Part shown: piece after piece, positions 24,160 through 33,185 of the stretch
How positions within the stretch are numbered: position 1 is the stretch's first letter
Layout of the letters: every line of letters starts with the position of its first letter
Assembly: GCA_009780415.1 (NCBI GenBank)
Contig: WRAC01000030.1
Coordinates: 1 to 35,252 of the forward strand
Length of the DNA stretch: 35,252 nucleotides
DNA from: Defluviitaleaceae bacterium
GTDB taxonomy: Bacteria > Bacillota > Clostridia > Lachnospirales > WRAX01
Reading direction: 5' to 3'
Position numbers and translations under genes: made by a program
The notes under the pieces: generated by a model
The model's database searches: none
What the model saw: only the letters and a program-made list of their open reading frames with translations
What the model was told of the DNA's origin: nothing

Positions 24160-24528
24160 CTAGAACACCAATCCGCCTTCACGGGCAGCGTCGGCAAGGG
24201 CTTTGATCTTGCCGTGGTACAGATACCCGCCGCGGTCGAAAACAACCTCTTTGATGCCTATAGCGGTGGCTTTTTTGGCGATAGCTGTGCCAACAGCCGC
24301 GGCGGCTTCAAGGTTGGACGTATTTTTAAGAGGCTTCGCGATTTCCTTCTCCATGGTGGAGGCGGCAATCAGCGTATGGCTCTTGGTGTCGTCGATTATT
24401 TGCGCGTAAATATGCATATTTGAACGGAAAACGGATAATCTGGGCTTTGAAGGGGAGCCTGAAATTTTCTTGCGGATGCGCAGATGCCGTTTTTTCCGCG
24501 CGTCATTGCGGTTTGGCTTGATTATCAT
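24160..24528 (-). CDS. rplR: 50S ribosomal protein uL18
   Basis: The 122-residue protein has [37 protein letters not shown] and a terminal [24 protein letters not shown], both uL18 signatures of the 5S rRNA-binding protein. AGGGGTGAGAG precedes the ATG. Confidence 0.98.
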   Translation of the reverse strand: MIIKPNRNDARKKRHLRIRKKISGSPSKPRLSVFRSNMHIYAQIIDDTKSHTLIAASTMEKEIAKPLKNTSNLEAAAAVGTAIAKKATAIGIKEVVFDRGGYLYHGKIKALADAAREGGLVF

Positions 24529-24543
24529 TTGCTCTCACCCCTT

Positions 24544-25086
24544 CTATTTCTTACCGGCTTTGCCGGCTTTGCGGATAATATACTCGCCCTGATACTTAAC
24601 GCCTTTGCCCTTGTAGGGTTCCGGCGGGCGTTTGCTGCGTATGTCCGCTGCGTACTGGCCCACGGCTTCCTTGTCGATGCCCGCGACCACTATTCTGGTA
24701 GGCGTTTCGCAGGTGCTTGTAACGCCTTTGGGGTCATCCATCTCAACGGGATGGGAGTAACCCAGCGACAGAACGAGCTTATCGCCGTTCTTTGCGGCCC
24801 TGTAACCGGTTCCGACTATTTCAAGCGTTTTGGAAAAACCGTTTGTCACGCCCTCAACCATATTGAAAATCAACATTCTGGTGAGTCCGTGGAAGGCTTT
24901 CATCCTCTTTAAATCATTTGGCCGGCTTACAACGATCTGCCCGGCCTCCACCGCGATGTTCATGTCGTCCGGAAGTTTGCGGCTCAGCGTCCCCTTGGGG
25001 CCCTTTACGGTAACGGTATTGTCGTCGCTAAGCTTAAACTCAACGCCCGCCGGAATTATGACAGGCATTTTCCCTATTCTCGACAT
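24544..25086 (-). CDS. rplF: 50S ribosomal protein uL6
   Basis: The 180-residue protein has MSRIGKMPVIIPAGVEF at the start and PPEPYKGKGVKYQGEYIIRKAGKAGKK at the end, typical of uL6 at the factor-binding site. AAAGGAGTGAG precedes the ATG. Confidence 0.98.
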   Translation of the reverse strand: MSRIGKMPVIIPAGVEFKLSDDNTVTVKGPKGTLSRKLPDDMNIAVEAGQIVVSRPNDLKRMKAFHGLTRMLIFNMVEGVTNGFSKTLEIVGTGYRAAKNGDKLVLSLGYSHPVEMDDPKGVTSTCETPTRIVVAGIDKEAVGQYAADIRSKRPPEPYKGKGVKYQGEYIIRKAGKAGKK

Positions 25087-25107
25087 GGTCTCACTCCTTT
25101 CTGGAAA

Positions 25108-25518
25108 TTACCAAATAACCGCGACTATTTCTCCGCCAACTCCAAGCCTGCGGGCTTCCTTATCAGTCACTAAGCCCTTGTTTGTGGAGATGATGGCGGT
25201 TCCAAGACCGTTTAATACGCGCGGCATCTTGTCCTTACTGGCGTAAACGCGTAAACCGGGCTTTGAGATGCGTTTCAGGCCGCTGATGACCTTTTCGCCC
25301 CGGTTCATGGCGTCTTTTGTGTACTTGAGGCTTACCCGCATGGTTTTAGCCACGCCGTCCTCAATAACCTCATATGACTTTACGTACCCTTCCTTAACCA
25401 ATATGTCGGCGATGGCCACCTTCATCTTGGAGGAAGGAATATCTACCGTCGCATGTCTTTGCGAATTCGCGTTCCTTATCCTTGTCAGCATATCCGCAAT
25501 AGGATCGCTCATAGACAT
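25108..25518 (-). CDS. rpsH: 30S ribosomal protein uS8
   Basis: The product begins [33 protein letters not shown] and ends GGEIVAVIW, as uS8 does. The ATG at 25518 follows AGGAGG with 8-base spacing; the longer frame to 25572 runs into a palindromic spacer element. uS8 binds helix 21 of 16S rRNA and in many bacteria represses the spc operon. Confidence 0.98.
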   Translation of the reverse strand: MSMSDPIADMLTRIRNANSQRHATVDIPSSKMKVAIADILVKEGYVKSYEVIEDGVAKTMRVSLKYTKDAMNRGEKVISGLKRISKPGLRVYASKDKMPRVLNGLGTAIISTNKGLVTDKEARRLGVGGEIVAVIW

Positions 25519-25536
25519 GTTATTTACCTCCTTTTC

Positions 25537-25586
25537 TGTAGGAGCGAACAGTGTCCGCCCGCGGACGGTCACAGACCGTCCCTACA
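25537..25586. repeat. Palindromic intergenic element between rpsN and rpsH
   Basis: This 50-bp unit has ends TGTAGG (25537-25542) and CCTACA (25581-25586). Inside are a GTCCGC/GCGGAC hairpin (25553-25558 and 25561-25566) and a perfect 8-bp GGACGGTC/GACCGTCC hairpin (25563-25570 and 25574-25581); the two overlap and so are alternatives. It abuts the rpsN stop codon. It looks like a small dispersed REP- or MITE-like element. Confidence 0.75.
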
Positions 25587-25772
25587 TTACCAACTTGCCT
25601 TCCTTACTCCCGGAATTTGGCCCTTGTAGGCGAGTTCCCTGAAGCAAAGGCGGCAAACCCCGAATTTACGCAGTGTCGCGTGCGGGCGCCCGCAAATCTT
25701 GCAGCGCCTGTATGCGCGGACGGCGAATTTCGGTTTTCTTTGCGCTTTTATGATCATACTTTTTTTCGCCAT
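25587..25772 (-). CDS. rpsN: 30S ribosomal protein uS14, zinc form
   Basis: The 61-residue protein has [38 protein letters not shown]; the four cysteines are the zinc site of the short (type Z) uS14. AGGAGGC lies before the start. Repeat copy D fills the spacer to rplE. Confidence 0.98.
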   Translation of the reverse strand: MAKKSMIIKAQRKPKFAVRAYRRCKICGRPHATLRKFGVCRLCFRELAYKGQIPGVRKASW

Positions 25773-25784
25773 TTTTGCCTCCTA

Positions 25785-25847
25785 GCTTTTTGATTCTTTT
25801 GGGTAATCCAAAAAGAATATAAATCAGAATTTAGCGTAGCTAAATTT
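25785..25847. repeat. Two-hairpin intergenic repeat, copy D (rplE-rpsN)
   Basis: Hairpin 1 pairs ATTCTTTT (25793-25800) with AAAAGAAT (25811-25818) around a GGG...CCA interior. Hairpin 2 pairs AATTTAGC (25828-25835) with GCTAAATT (25839-25846) over GTA. Its second half is nearly identical to copy C. Confidence 0.85.
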
Positions 25848-25850
25848 CCG

Positions 25851-26393
25851 CTACTCTTTCCTAAAAGGCATACCGAAGAGGGTCAGAAGCTCCTTGGCCT
25901 CCTCGTCCGTCTTAGCGGTGGTTACCATAATGATGTCCATGCCCCTGATTTTGTCGATTTTGTCGTACTGGATCTCGGGGAAGATAATCTGCTCCCTTAC
26001 GCCCAGGGCATAGTTGCCGCGTCCGTCGAACGCGTTGGGCGAAACGCCCCTGAAGTCCCTTACGCGCGGCAGCGCTACGTTTATCAGCCTGTCTTGGAAA
26101 GACATCATCTTATTCCCGCGCAAGGTAACCTTTACGCCGATCGGCACGCCGGCCCTGAGCTTAAAGTTTGAGATGGATTTCTTGGCTTTGGTGGAAATGG
26201 CCTTCTGCCCGGTTATGATTCCTAGATCGCCGATTGCGTTCTCGATGGACTTCGGGTTCTCCCTGGCTTCGCCAAGACCGATGTTTACAACGATTTTTTC
26301 AATCCTCGGCACAGCCATTTTGTTCTTGTACCCAAACTTCTGCATCATTGCGGGGACTACTTCTTTGTCATATATTTCCTTAATCCTGTTCAT
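25851..26393 (-). CDS. rplE: 50S ribosomal protein uL5
   Basis: The 180-residue protein has [26 protein letters not shown] and [30 protein letters not shown], both diagnostic for uL5, which binds 5S rRNA and contacts uS13. The 41-bp gap to rplX shows no structure. Confidence 0.98.
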   Translation of the reverse strand: MNRIKEIYDKEVVPAMMQKFGYKNKMAVPRIEKIVVNIGLGEARENPKSIENAIGDLGIITGQKAISTKAKKSISNFKLRAGVPIGVKVTLRGNKMMSFQDRLINVALPRVRDFRGVSPNAFDGRGNYALGVREQIIFPEIQYDKIDKIRGMDIIMVTTAKTDEEAKELLTLFGMPFRKE

Positions 26394-26434
26394 CTAAAAA
26401 CCCTTTCCGGAATGTAAACCAAAAGATTTTGCTC

Positions 26435-26797
26435 TTAGTCTATTATTTCTCCCGTAGTTTTTGCGACGCGGTACTTTACGTTCACCATGCGGCCGTTAAC
26501 TTCCTTGCGCTCCACCTTGAAACCGACGCGTGTGGGTTTTCCGTTGTGGATGAGCATAACGTTGGAGACATGGATGGGGGCTTCTTTCTTTAGAAGGCCG
26601 CCTTGAGGGTTCTTGGCGTTTTGTTTCTGATGGCGCGTTACCATGTTTTTACCTTCTACGATGACACGCTGGCGTTTTCTGTCAACCAGCAGTATCTTTC
26701 CCTCGGCGCCCTTTTCCCTGCCCGTTATGATAACGACGCGGTCACCGCGTTTTATCCTCATGTGGGGGATTTCGCTGCGGTCTATAGGCTTTTTCAT
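26435..26797 (-). CDS. rplX: 50S ribosomal protein uL24
   Basis: The 120-residue protein has [46 protein letters not shown], the KOW-type uL24. The first ATG at 26797 has GGAGGTG 7 bases upstream and gives a 12-residue N-terminal extension; the ATG at 26761 that gives the usual start has no ribosome site. The start lies directly after the rplN stop. Confidence 0.96.
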   Translation of the reverse strand: MKKPIDRSEIPHMRIKRGDRVVIITGREKGAEGKILLVDRKRQRVIVEGKNMVTRHQKQNAKNPQGGLLKKEAPIHVSNVMLIHNGKPTRVGFKVERKEVNGRMVNVKYRVAKTTGEIID

Positions 26798-27166
26798 TTA
26801 CAGCACCTCCGGCGCGAGCGATAAAATCTTCATGTACTGCTTTTCACGGAGCTCCCTTGCCACAGGGCCGAAAATGCGCGTCCCTCTGGGATTCTTGTCT
26901 TCCTTTATTATAACTGCGGCATTGTCGTCAAAGCGCACATACGAACCGTCCGGGCGGACGATTGACTTGGTTGTGCGGACTACCACCGCTCTCACAACCT
27001 CGCCCTTTTTAACCACGCCCCCTGGTGTGGCGCTCTTTACCGAAGCTACGATTACATCGCCGACGCCGGCGTAACGGCGCATCGAGCCGCCCAGCGCGCG
27101 TATGCACAAAAGTTCTTTCGCTCCGGAGTTGTCGGCGGCGGTTAATCTTGATTCTTGTTGTATCAT
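26798..27166 (-). CDS. rplN: 50S ribosomal protein uL14
   Basis: The 122-residue protein begins [28 protein letters not shown] and ends with [24 protein letters not shown], canonical uL14 at the subunit interface. Confidence 0.98.
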   Translation of the reverse strand: MIQQESRLTAADNSGAKELLCIRALGGSMRRYAGVGDVIVASVKSATPGGVVKKGEVVRAVVVRTTKSIVRPDGSYVRFDDNAAVIIKEDKNPRGTRIFGPVARELREKQYMKILSLAPEVL

Positions 27167-27181
27167 TCTTTAAGCCTCCGT

Positions 27182-27520
27182 TTACTTGGCTTTTTCAAGT
27201 ATTTCTACCAGACGCCAGCGTTTAGACTTCGACAGCGGCCTGGTTTCCATAATCCGGACGCGGTCACCCTCGCCGCATTCGTTATTTTCGTCGTGCGCCT
27301 TACATTTAAAGGTTTGCTTGACGATTTTTTTGTAAAGCGGGTGGCGGATGCTGGTTTCCACGGCGACGACGACTGTTTTGTCCATTTTGTTGCTTATAAC
27401 CTTACCCACACGCGTTTTTCTGAGGTTACGCTGGGATTTGTCCGTTGCTTCGCTTGCGTTTGCTTCCTTAACAATAACTTCATTATCCATTACTTCGTTA
27501 TCCATTACTTCATTCTCCAT
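27182..27520 (-). CDS. rpsQ: 30S ribosomal protein uS17 with repeat-encoded acidic N-terminus
   Basis: The C-terminal 84 residues are canonical uS17 ([25 protein letters not shown]...[33 protein letters not shown]). About 30 extra residues precede it. Their start consists of three copies of M(E/D)NEV encoded by three 15-bp repeats (27520-27476), each with its own ATG. AGGAGG lies 11 bases before the first ATG, inside a GAGGTACCTC palindrome. The extension is acidic, which is odd for a 30S RNA-binding protein. Confidence 0.93.
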   Translation of the reverse strand: MENEVMDNEVMDNEVIVKEANASEATDKSQRNLRKTRVGKVISNKMDKTVVVAVETSIRHPLYKKIVKQTFKCKAHDENNECGEGDRVRIMETRPLSKSKRWRLVEILEKAK

Positions 27521-27548
27521 CTGATGAGGTACCTCCTCTCGGCTCAGT

Positions 27549-27761
27549 CTACTTTATAAGACCCATTTGCCGCTGCGTCTGGATTGTTTTTATACGCGCG
27601 ATATTTTTACGGACTTCCTTAATCCGCGACGTATTGTCAAGCTGGTTCGTCGCGTTTTGGAAGCGCAGGTTAAACAATTCCTTCTTAGCGTCAACCAAAG
27701 CTGTTTCAAGCTCTTCCTGGGTTTTTTCAAGGATTTCCTCAAGATACTTCCTACTCTTCAA
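27549..27761 (-). CDS. rpmC: 50S ribosomal protein uL29
   Basis: From a TTG at 27761 the product (70 residues) begins (M)[56 protein letters not shown], matching Clostridia uL29. GGGTGA lies just upstream. An in-frame GTG at 27770 would add three residues. The start lies inside the end of rplP, so the genes overlap. Confidence 0.93.
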   Translation of the reverse strand: MKSRKYLEEILEKTQEELETALVDAKKELFNLRFQNATNQLDNTSRIKEVRKNIARIKTIQTQRQMGLIK

Positions 27762-28263
27762 CGCCGTCACCCACTTCTGTTGTCAATTTCTCGGGAATGG
27801 ATTTATTGGCTGCCGCGCCCGAAATATTTTCAAGAGCGTCGATCTCTTTGTCCAGGTCTTTCTTGGACATTACCTTACACTTTAACGGAAGCTTGTGCAT
27901 GGCAAGGCGCAGGGCCTCCCTCGCGACATCCTCCGCAACGCCGTTCATCTCGAACATAACGCGGCCCGGCTTAACCACGGCGACCCAGTATTCGGGCGAG
28001 CCTTTACCGGAACCCATACGGGTTTCGGCGGGTTTTTCGGTCACGGGCTTATCGGGGAAAATCTTTATCCACACGTTACCGCCGCGTTTGATATGCCTGG
28101 TCATGGTTATACGAGCGGCTTCTATCTGATTGGACGTAACCCAAGCCGGTTCCTGTGCGATAAGGCCGTAATCGCCGTACACGATACGGTTACCGCGCGT
28201 GGCCCTGCCTTTCATGCGGCCGCGGAACTGCTTGCGGTGCTTTGTCCTTTTCGGCATTAACAT
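27751..28263 (-). CDS. rplP: 50S ribosomal protein uL16, C-terminally extended
   Basis: The first 140 residues are canonical ([23 protein letters not shown]...[39 protein letters not shown]). At 170 residues it carries about 25 extra C-terminal residues that run into rpmC. The ATG overlaps the rpsC stop by one base (TGATG), with AAGGAG upstream. Confidence 0.97.
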   Translation of the reverse strand: MLMPKRTKHRKQFRGRMKGRATRGNRIVYGDYGLIAQEPAWVTSNQIEAARITMTRHIKRGGNVWIKIFPDKPVTEKPAETRMGSGKGSPEYWVAVVKPGRVMFEMNGVAEDVAREALRLAMHKLPLKCKVMSKKDLDKEIDALENISGAAANKSIPEKLTTEVGDGVEE

Positions 28264-29102
28264 CAGCTATCACTCCTTGCCTGTCGCGGCTGCCCCTGCT
28301 GGGCGCTGCGTTCTGGCCTGGGCCTGTTATCGGGCCGGCGTCCCTGTCCGGGGCCGCCCTGACCCTGTCCTCTGGGCCTGTCAGGCCGGCGTCCGCGGTC
28401 TCCCCTGTCGCCTCTCTTCATTTCGCGGGGCGGGCGCGGCGGCTCTTTGCGCTCTCCGTCTTTGCGGCTGAAAATCTCGCCGCGGTAAATCCATACCTTA
28501 ACGCCTAACTTGCCCGCCGCCGTATTGGCTTCGGCAAAACCGTAGTCGATATCGGCGCGCAGCGTCTGAAGCGGTATGGTGCCTTCGTGGTAAGATTCGG
28601 TGCGCGCGATATCAGCGCCGCCCAAACGTCCCGATGTGGCGGTTTTAATACCCAGAGCGCCCATCTTCATTGTTTTAGTCATGGCGCCTCTCATAGCGCG
28701 CCTGAAGGTTACGCGGTTTTCAAGCTGCTTGGCGATATCCTCGGCGACAAGCTGCGCGTTCAGTTCCGGCATACGCACTTCTTCAATGTAGACATGCGCG
28801 CGCTGCTCGGGGTTTACCTTCAGCATTTTCTGCACATCCAACGTAAGCTCCCCGATGGCCTGACCGCTTCTGCCGATAACCACGCCGGGGCGCGCGGTAT
28901 GGATGGTGACGTTACACTTGGCGCTTGTGCGGTGTATGGTAATCCTCGATATGCCCGCGGCAAACAGTTTCTTTTTTATAAATTTGCGGATACGGTCGTC
29001 CTCGACCAAATAATCGCCAAAGTTCCTGTCGGCGTACCAGACTGAGTCCCAGCCTTTTATGACGCCAACCCTAATCCCGTGGGGATTGACTTTCTGTCCC
29101 AT
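28263..29102 (-). CDS. rpsC: 30S ribosomal protein uS3 with Arg/Gly/Pro-rich tail
   Basis: The core has [25 protein letters not shown], a KH domain ([21 protein letters not shown]) and [15 protein letters not shown]. At 279 residues it is longer than the usual 210-230 because of a low-complexity tail rich in Arg, Gly, Pro and Gln (about 218-279). Such tails suggest extra RNA contact at the mRNA entry site. This is an inference. Confidence 0.98.
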   Translation of the reverse strand: MGQKVNPHGIRVGVIKGWDSVWYADRNFGDYLVEDDRIRKFIKKKLFAAGISRITIHRTSAKCNVTIHTARPGVVIGRSGQAIGELTLDVQKMLKVNPEQRAHVYIEEVRMPELNAQLVAEDIAKQLENRVTFRRAMRGAMTKTMKMGALGIKTATSGRLGGADIARTESYHEGTIPLQTLRADIDYGFAEANTAAGKLGVKVWIYRGEIFSRKDGERKEPPRPPREMKRGDRGDRGRRPDRPRGQGQGGPGQGRRPDNRPRPERSAQQGQPRQARSDS

Positions 29103-29112
29103 TCCAAACCTC

Positions 29113-29523
29113 CTAACGCTTCGACGGTTTTTCGCCCAGTATGATGGAAATGTGGCTGACCTTGCGCTCTATGCGGTTCGCCGAACCTCTGGCGCGCGGG
29201 CGGAGCCTCCAGCGGGAGTAATAGGACGAACCCTTGTTGGCGTGAGCTTCTACTACAAACAGAGCTTCCGTGTCCAGCCGCAGATTGTTTTCGGCGTTAG
29301 CCACAGCGGAATCCAGCAGTTTTTTTATCAGGTGCGCGGCGTAGCGCGGGTTGTAAAGTAAGATCGCCTGCGCTTCCGTCACGTTTTTGCCGATAATCTC
29401 GCGAAGGACCGCGCGGGCCTTTATATCGGATATCCTGACGTGGCGCAGATGCGCGTGCGGCCTGGTTTCCTTGTTTGTCTTGTTCCGCTCTTTCTTGTCC
29501 TGGCTTCTATGGCCTTTTGACAT
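29113..29523 (-). CDS. rplV: 50S ribosomal protein uL22
   Basis: The 136-residue protein has a charged N-terminal extension of about 25 residues, then SDIKARAVLREIIGKNVTEAQAILLYNPRYAAHLIKKLLDSAVANAENN and RWRLRPRARGSANRIERKVSHISIIL, the uL22 hairpin that lines the exit tunnel. Confidence 0.97.
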   Translation of the reverse strand: MSKGHRSQDKKERNKTNKETRPHAHLRHVRISDIKARAVLREIIGKNVTEAQAILLYNPRYAAHLIKKLLDSAVANAENNLRLDTEALFVVEAHANKGSSYYSRWRLRPRARGSANRIERKVSHISIILGEKPSKR

Positions 29524-29536
29524 AAAAATTGCTCCT

Positions 29537-29821
29537 TTACTTCACTTTCGACCGTTTTTCAGCGTCTTTGCCATGCCCGCGATAGGAGCGCGTCAGGGCG
29601 AATTCACCGAGTTTATGCCCGACCATATCTTCCGTGACGTACACCGGCACATGCTTGCGCCCGTCGTGGACGGCAATCGTGTGTCCGATAAATTCGGGGA
29701 ATATGGTTGAACGCCTGGACCAAGTCTTGATTACGTCCTTGGTATTCTTAGCGTTTTGCGCCTCGACTTTCTTTATAAGGTGCGCGTCGGCAAACGGGCC
29801 TTTTTTGAGGGATCTGCTCAT
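29537..29821 (-). CDS. rpsS: 30S ribosomal protein uS19
   Basis: The 94-residue protein begins [19 protein letters not shown] and has [45 protein letters not shown], fully canonical uS19. Confidence 0.98.
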   Translation of the reverse strand: MSRSLKKGPFADAHLIKKVEAQNAKNTKDVIKTWSRRSTIFPEFIGHTIAVHDGRKHVPVYVTEDMVGHKLGEFALTRSYRGHGKDAEKRSKVK

Positions 29822-29883
29822 TTATGAACCTCCATATTGCGGGCTAACACACCGCGCACATTTAAGTGCTTGTGCATAGGCTC

Positions 29884-30717
29884 CTACTTCTTCGTTCTCC
29901 TGCGGATAATCATCTTGCTGCCCTGCTTGTTTTTCTTGCGGGTCTTGTGTCCAAGAGCCGGTTTGCCCCACGGGGTAAGCGGGCCGGGGCGCCCAATCGG
30001 GCTTTTGCCTTCGCCGCCGCCGTGCGGGTGGTCGTTGGGGTTCATGACCGAACCGCGTACCGTCGGGCGTTTGCCCATGTTGCGGACGCGCCCGGCTTTA
30101 CCGAGATTTATAAGCTCGTGGTCGAGATTCCCTACCTGGCCTAAGGTGGCGCGGCAGTTGATCGGCACCATGCGCATTTCGCTGGAGGGCAGGCGCAGGG
30201 TGGCGTACTTGCCTTCCTTAGCCATAAGCTGCGCGACGTTGCCCGCGGAACGCACCATTTTGCCGCCCGCGCCGGGCTTCATCTCAATATTGTGTATCTC
30301 GCTGCCGACGGGTATTTCCGCTAGGGGCAGGCAGTTTCCCACCTTTACCTCAGCGCCGGAGCCGCTTTGGACGGTATCACCGGTTTTAAGCCCGTTCGGA
30401 CTGAGTATATAGCGCTTCTCACCGTCAAGATAGTGCAGGAGCGCGATGTTCGCGGAACGGTTCGGGTCGTACTCAATCGCGGCTACTTTAGCCGGAACGC
30501 CGTCCTTGTTTCGCTTAAAGTCAATGATCCTGTACTTTTTCTTAGCGCCGCCGCCGTTATGGCGGACGGTAATCTTGCCCTGATTATTGCGCCCCGCCGA
30601 CTTCTTGAGGTGAACAACCAGCGACTTCTCCGGCGTGTCCTTAGTGATCTCACTAAAATCCGAAGAACTCATATGCCGGCGCGAAGGCGTATATGGATTA
30701 TAACGTCTGATTGCCAT
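29884..30717 (-). CDS. rplB: 50S ribosomal protein uL2
   Basis: The 277-residue protein begins [15 protein letters not shown] and contains [26 protein letters not shown] and the peptidyl-transferase-site motif [21 protein letters not shown]. The ATG at 30717 has AAGGGAG 7 bases upstream; a longer frame to 30741 is not needed. Confidence 0.98.
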   Translation of the reverse strand: MAIRRYNPYTPSRRHMSSSDFSEITKDTPEKSLVVHLKKSAGRNNQGKITVRHNGGGAKKKYRIIDFKRNKDGVPAKVAAIEYDPNRSANIALLHYLDGEKRYILSPNGLKTGDTVQSGSGAEVKVGNCLPLAEIPVGSEIHNIEMKPGAGGKMVRSAGNVAQLMAKEGKYATLRLPSSEMRMVPINCRATLGQVGNLDHELINLGKAGRVRNMGKRPTVRGSVMNPNDHPHGGGEGKSPIGRPGPLTPWGKPALGHKTRKKNKQGSKMIIRRRTKK

Positions 30718-30771
30718 TATGAAACTCCCTTTCAATCCCACTTCTGGTCTCTTATATCCGGCCTCCGGATA

Positions 30772-31074
30772 TTACATCCCGGCGAATACCTCGATTTCCT
30801 TGCTCTCGGGCGTAAGCTTGACGATGGCTTTCTTCCTTGCCGCCGTGCGCCCGTATTTCATGGTGCGGGTGCGGCGGAGCTTGCCCTTGAGGTTCATCGT
30901 GTTTACCTTGTCAACCTTCGCTCCGTCGAACATTTTCTCAACGGCTTCCCTGATCTGGTTCTTCGTGGCGTCGGGATGGACGTAGAAAGCGTATTTCTTA
31001 TCCGACATTTCCGACATGCTTTGTTCGGTTATTACCGGTTTCAGGATGATGTCGTAGTACTTTAGGTCTGCCAT
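30772..31074 (-). CDS. rplW: 50S ribosomal protein uL23
   Basis: The 100-residue protein has YDIILKPVITEQSMSEMSDKKYAFYVHPDATKNQIREAVEKMF, typical of uL23, the docking site for trigger factor and SRP. Its ATG overlaps the rplD stop by one base (TGATG). Confidence 0.98.
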   Translation of the reverse strand: MADLKYYDIILKPVITEQSMSEMSDKKYAFYVHPDATKNQIREAVEKMFDGAKVDKVNTMNLKGKLRRTRTMKYGRTAARKKAIVKLTPESKEIEVFAGM

Positions 31075-31694
31075 CAGGCGTACACCTCCTGTATCTTGAG
31101 GGCGGCGTCCTTGGTGACGATAAACTTGTCGTATTTAAGGATGTCGTAAACATTGAGCGTGCCGACTGAAGCCGTTTTGACGCCGGGGATGTTCCTTGCG
31201 GAAAGGAAAGCGTTCTTATCCGAATCCGGGGTAACTACCAGGGCCTTTTCCGCTTTCAGGCTGCCCAGCACCTTAATCATGTCCTTGGTTTTAGGGGCGT
31301 TCAGGTCAAGCTGGTCAAGGATTATAATGTTTTTGTCATTTACCTTGCTTGTAAGGACGGATTTAAGCGCGAGGCGCTTTTCCTTCCTGTTCATCCTGAT
31401 GCTGAAATCGCGGGGTTTGTGGGCGAATACCACGCCGCCGCCGGTCCATTGGGGTGAGCGTATTGAACCCTGCCTCGAACGTCCCGTGCCTTTTTGCGGC
31501 CTGGGTTTCGCGCCGCCGCCGCGAACTTCCGCGCGGGTCTTAGTGGCTTTTGTGCCCTGGCGCTGGTTAGCCAGGTAAGCAACCACCGCGGCATGCACGA
31601 CATGCTCGTTTACTTCGATGCCGAATACGTTATCGTCCAGCTCCACGGAGCCAACGACCTTGCCGTCTATGTTGTACATATCAACTGTAGCCAT
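31074..31694 (-). CDS. rplD: 50S ribosomal protein uL4
   Basis: The 206-residue protein has the tunnel loop TRAEVRGGGAKPRPQKGTGRSRQGSIRSPQWTGGGVVF and VTPDSDKNAFLSARNIPGVKTASVGTLNVYDIL, both uL4 signatures. In Enterobacteria uL4 represses the S10 operon; whether it does so here is unknown. Confidence 0.98.
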   Translation of the reverse strand: MATVDMYNIDGKVVGSVELDDNVFGIEVNEHVVHAAVVAYLANQRQGTKATKTRAEVRGGGAKPRPQKGTGRSRQGSIRSPQWTGGGVVFAHKPRDFSIRMNRKEKRLALKSVLTSKVNDKNIIILDQLDLNAPKTKDMIKVLGSLKAEKALVVTPDSDKNAFLSARNIPGVKTASVGTLNVYDILKYDKFIVTKDAALKIQEVYA

Positions 31695-31710
31695 TCAGCC
31701 GGAGCCTCCT

Positions 31711-32340
31711 TTACATTTTAACTGTGTTCTTCACGAACAGCACCGTGCCCCTGGGGCCCGGCACCGCGCCTTTAATCAGCAGAAGGTTGCGGTCCGCGTC
31801 CACTCTTGCTATTTCAAGGTTCTGAACCGTTACTCTCTTCGCGCCCATATGGCCGGGCATCTTTTTGCCTTTGGGAACGCGCCCGGGCGACGTCGCCGCG
31901 CCCATGGAACCTAATCCCCTGTGGTATTTTGAGCCGTGGGCCATCGGGCCCCTGTGCTGTCCGTGGCGCTTGATGGCGCCCTGGAAGCCCTTACCTTTTG
32001 ATGTGCCTGAAATATCAACCTTCTCGCCGGCCTCAAACACATCGGCCTTTATCTCGGACCCTATGTTCAAATCCGAAATATCTTCCAGCCTAAACTCCCG
32101 CAGATATTTCTTTGGCGTTACCTTTGCCTTATCGAAATGCCCTTTTACGGGTTTGGTTACCCTTTTGGGTTTAACCTCGGAAAAACCGATTTGGACGGCT
32201 TCGTACCCGTCGTTCTCCATCGTTTTCTTCTGCACCACGACGCACGGCCCGGCTTCCAGTACCGTTACGGGAACCATCAAGCCTTTTTCGGTGAAAATCT
32301 GCGTCATGCCGATCTTCTTAGCGAGTATAGCTTTCTTCAA
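31711..32340 (-). CDS. rplC: 50S ribosomal protein uL3
   Basis: The 209-residue protein begins [36 protein letters not shown] and has [16 protein letters not shown] and [25 protein letters not shown], canonical uL3. AGGTGTAAAAG precedes the start. Confidence 0.98.
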   Translation of the reverse strand: MKKAILAKKIGMTQIFTEKGLMVPVTVLEAGPCVVVQKKTMENDGYEAVQIGFSEVKPKRVTKPVKGHFDKAKVTPKKYLREFRLEDISDLNIGSEIKADVFEAGEKVDISGTSKGKGFQGAIKRHGQHRGPMAHGSKYHRGLGSMGAATSPGRVPKGKKMPGHMGAKRVTVQNLEIARVDADRNLLLIKGAVPGPRGTVLFVKNTVKM

Positions 32341-32360
32341 CTTTTACACCTCGTTTACAT

Positions 32361-32672
32361 TTACATTAACTTTAGGGTAATGTCAACGCCCTCAGGAAGA
32401 TCAAGCCTTTGGAGCGCGTCCACGGTTTTGGGGTTGGGCGACAAAATGTCGATGAGCCGTTTATGCGTGCGTAATTCAAACTGTTCGCGGCTGTCCTTGT
32501 CGACGTGCGGAGAGCGGAGAATTGTTATAATTTCCTTCTTTGTAGGGAGCGGCACCGGGCCGCTGATCTCCGCGCCGCTGCGCTTTGCGGTCTCAATGAT
32601 TTGCGTCACGCTCTGGTCGATGGTCAGGTGATCGTAAGCTTTCAGGTTAATGCGGATCTTGTTGCCAGCCAT
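32361..32672 (-). CDS. rpsJ: 30S ribosomal protein uS10
   Basis: The 103-residue protein begins [46 protein letters not shown] and ends [12 protein letters not shown], the full uS10. The ATG at 32672 follows AAGGAGGAG; the longer frame to 32723 crosses a leader hairpin. It is the first gene of the S10-spc-alpha cluster. fusA and tuf are not upstream. Confidence 0.98.
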   Translation of the reverse strand: MAGNKIRINLKAYDHLTIDQSVTQIIETAKRSGAEISGPVPLPTKKEIITILRSPHVDKDSREQFELRTHKRLIDILSPNPKTVDALQRLDLPEGVDITLKLM

Positions 32673-32694
32673 TAATTTGGTCTCCTCCTTAATA

Positions 32695-32716
32695 TTCCAG
32701 CGCCTTGCCGCTGGAA
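32695..32716 (-). promoter_or_regulatory. Hairpin in the S10 operon leader, next to the rpsJ ribosome site
   Basis: TTCCAGCG and CGCTGGAA form a perfect 8-bp stem with a 6-base loop, a few bases before the AAGGAGGAG of rpsJ, in a leader of about 190 nt (32673-32866). The leader is GC-rich and likely folded further. It has no T tract and is not a terminator. It may be a translational control element. Confidence 0.55.
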
Positions 32717-32871
32717 CGTTCACTTATCCGGGCGTATCGTGTTTAAAACACCTATCCTTAAAAACACATACAAGCCCGGTATACGGACTCCGGCTCTGCG
32801 GAAACTACCGGCGCCCACGGCTTATGGGCCGCCGCAACCTCCCGCTTCACTGCCATAATAACGCAAAAAGT

Positions 32872-32901
32872 AATATATCACACATTTTCCTAATCTGTCA
32901 A
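32872..32901 (-). promoter_or_regulatory. Sigma-A promoter of the S10-spc-alpha operon
   Basis: On the minus strand TTGACA (32901-32896), an 18-base spacer and TATATT (32877-32872) form a strong promoter. An A-rich upstream tract (TTTTGTAAAAAAAAC) resembles an UP element. Transcription would begin near 32865. Confidence 0.85.
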
Positions 32902-33185
32902 GTTTTTTTTACAAAATATTTATACTAAAACAACGGGACGACGCACCGATAACTTTATGATATGCGGACACGGGAACAAAGAGCGGTTATCGGTAAGAAA
33001 CTGTCAGCGCATTCCCGTGCCCGTGCAATAGAAATGAGAAAGTGTGAAGATGGCGGCGGCCCATACGGTGAAGTTCACAGCTATCCTTTGGCGGTGCTGG
33101 ATGATTTTATGCGGCGGGAGGGCGCGGGGGCTTTATTTGATGGTACAAATATGTTATAATCTAATTTTAATCGGAGATATTGAAC

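Noticed and set aside
32962-33159. 65-codon open frame upstream of the 40-residue coiled-coil gene
   Set aside because: No Shine-Dalgarno sequence precedes it and the product has no recognisable feature. A CACGGGAA/TTCCCGTG inverted repeat inside suggests non-coding DNA or a decayed gene.
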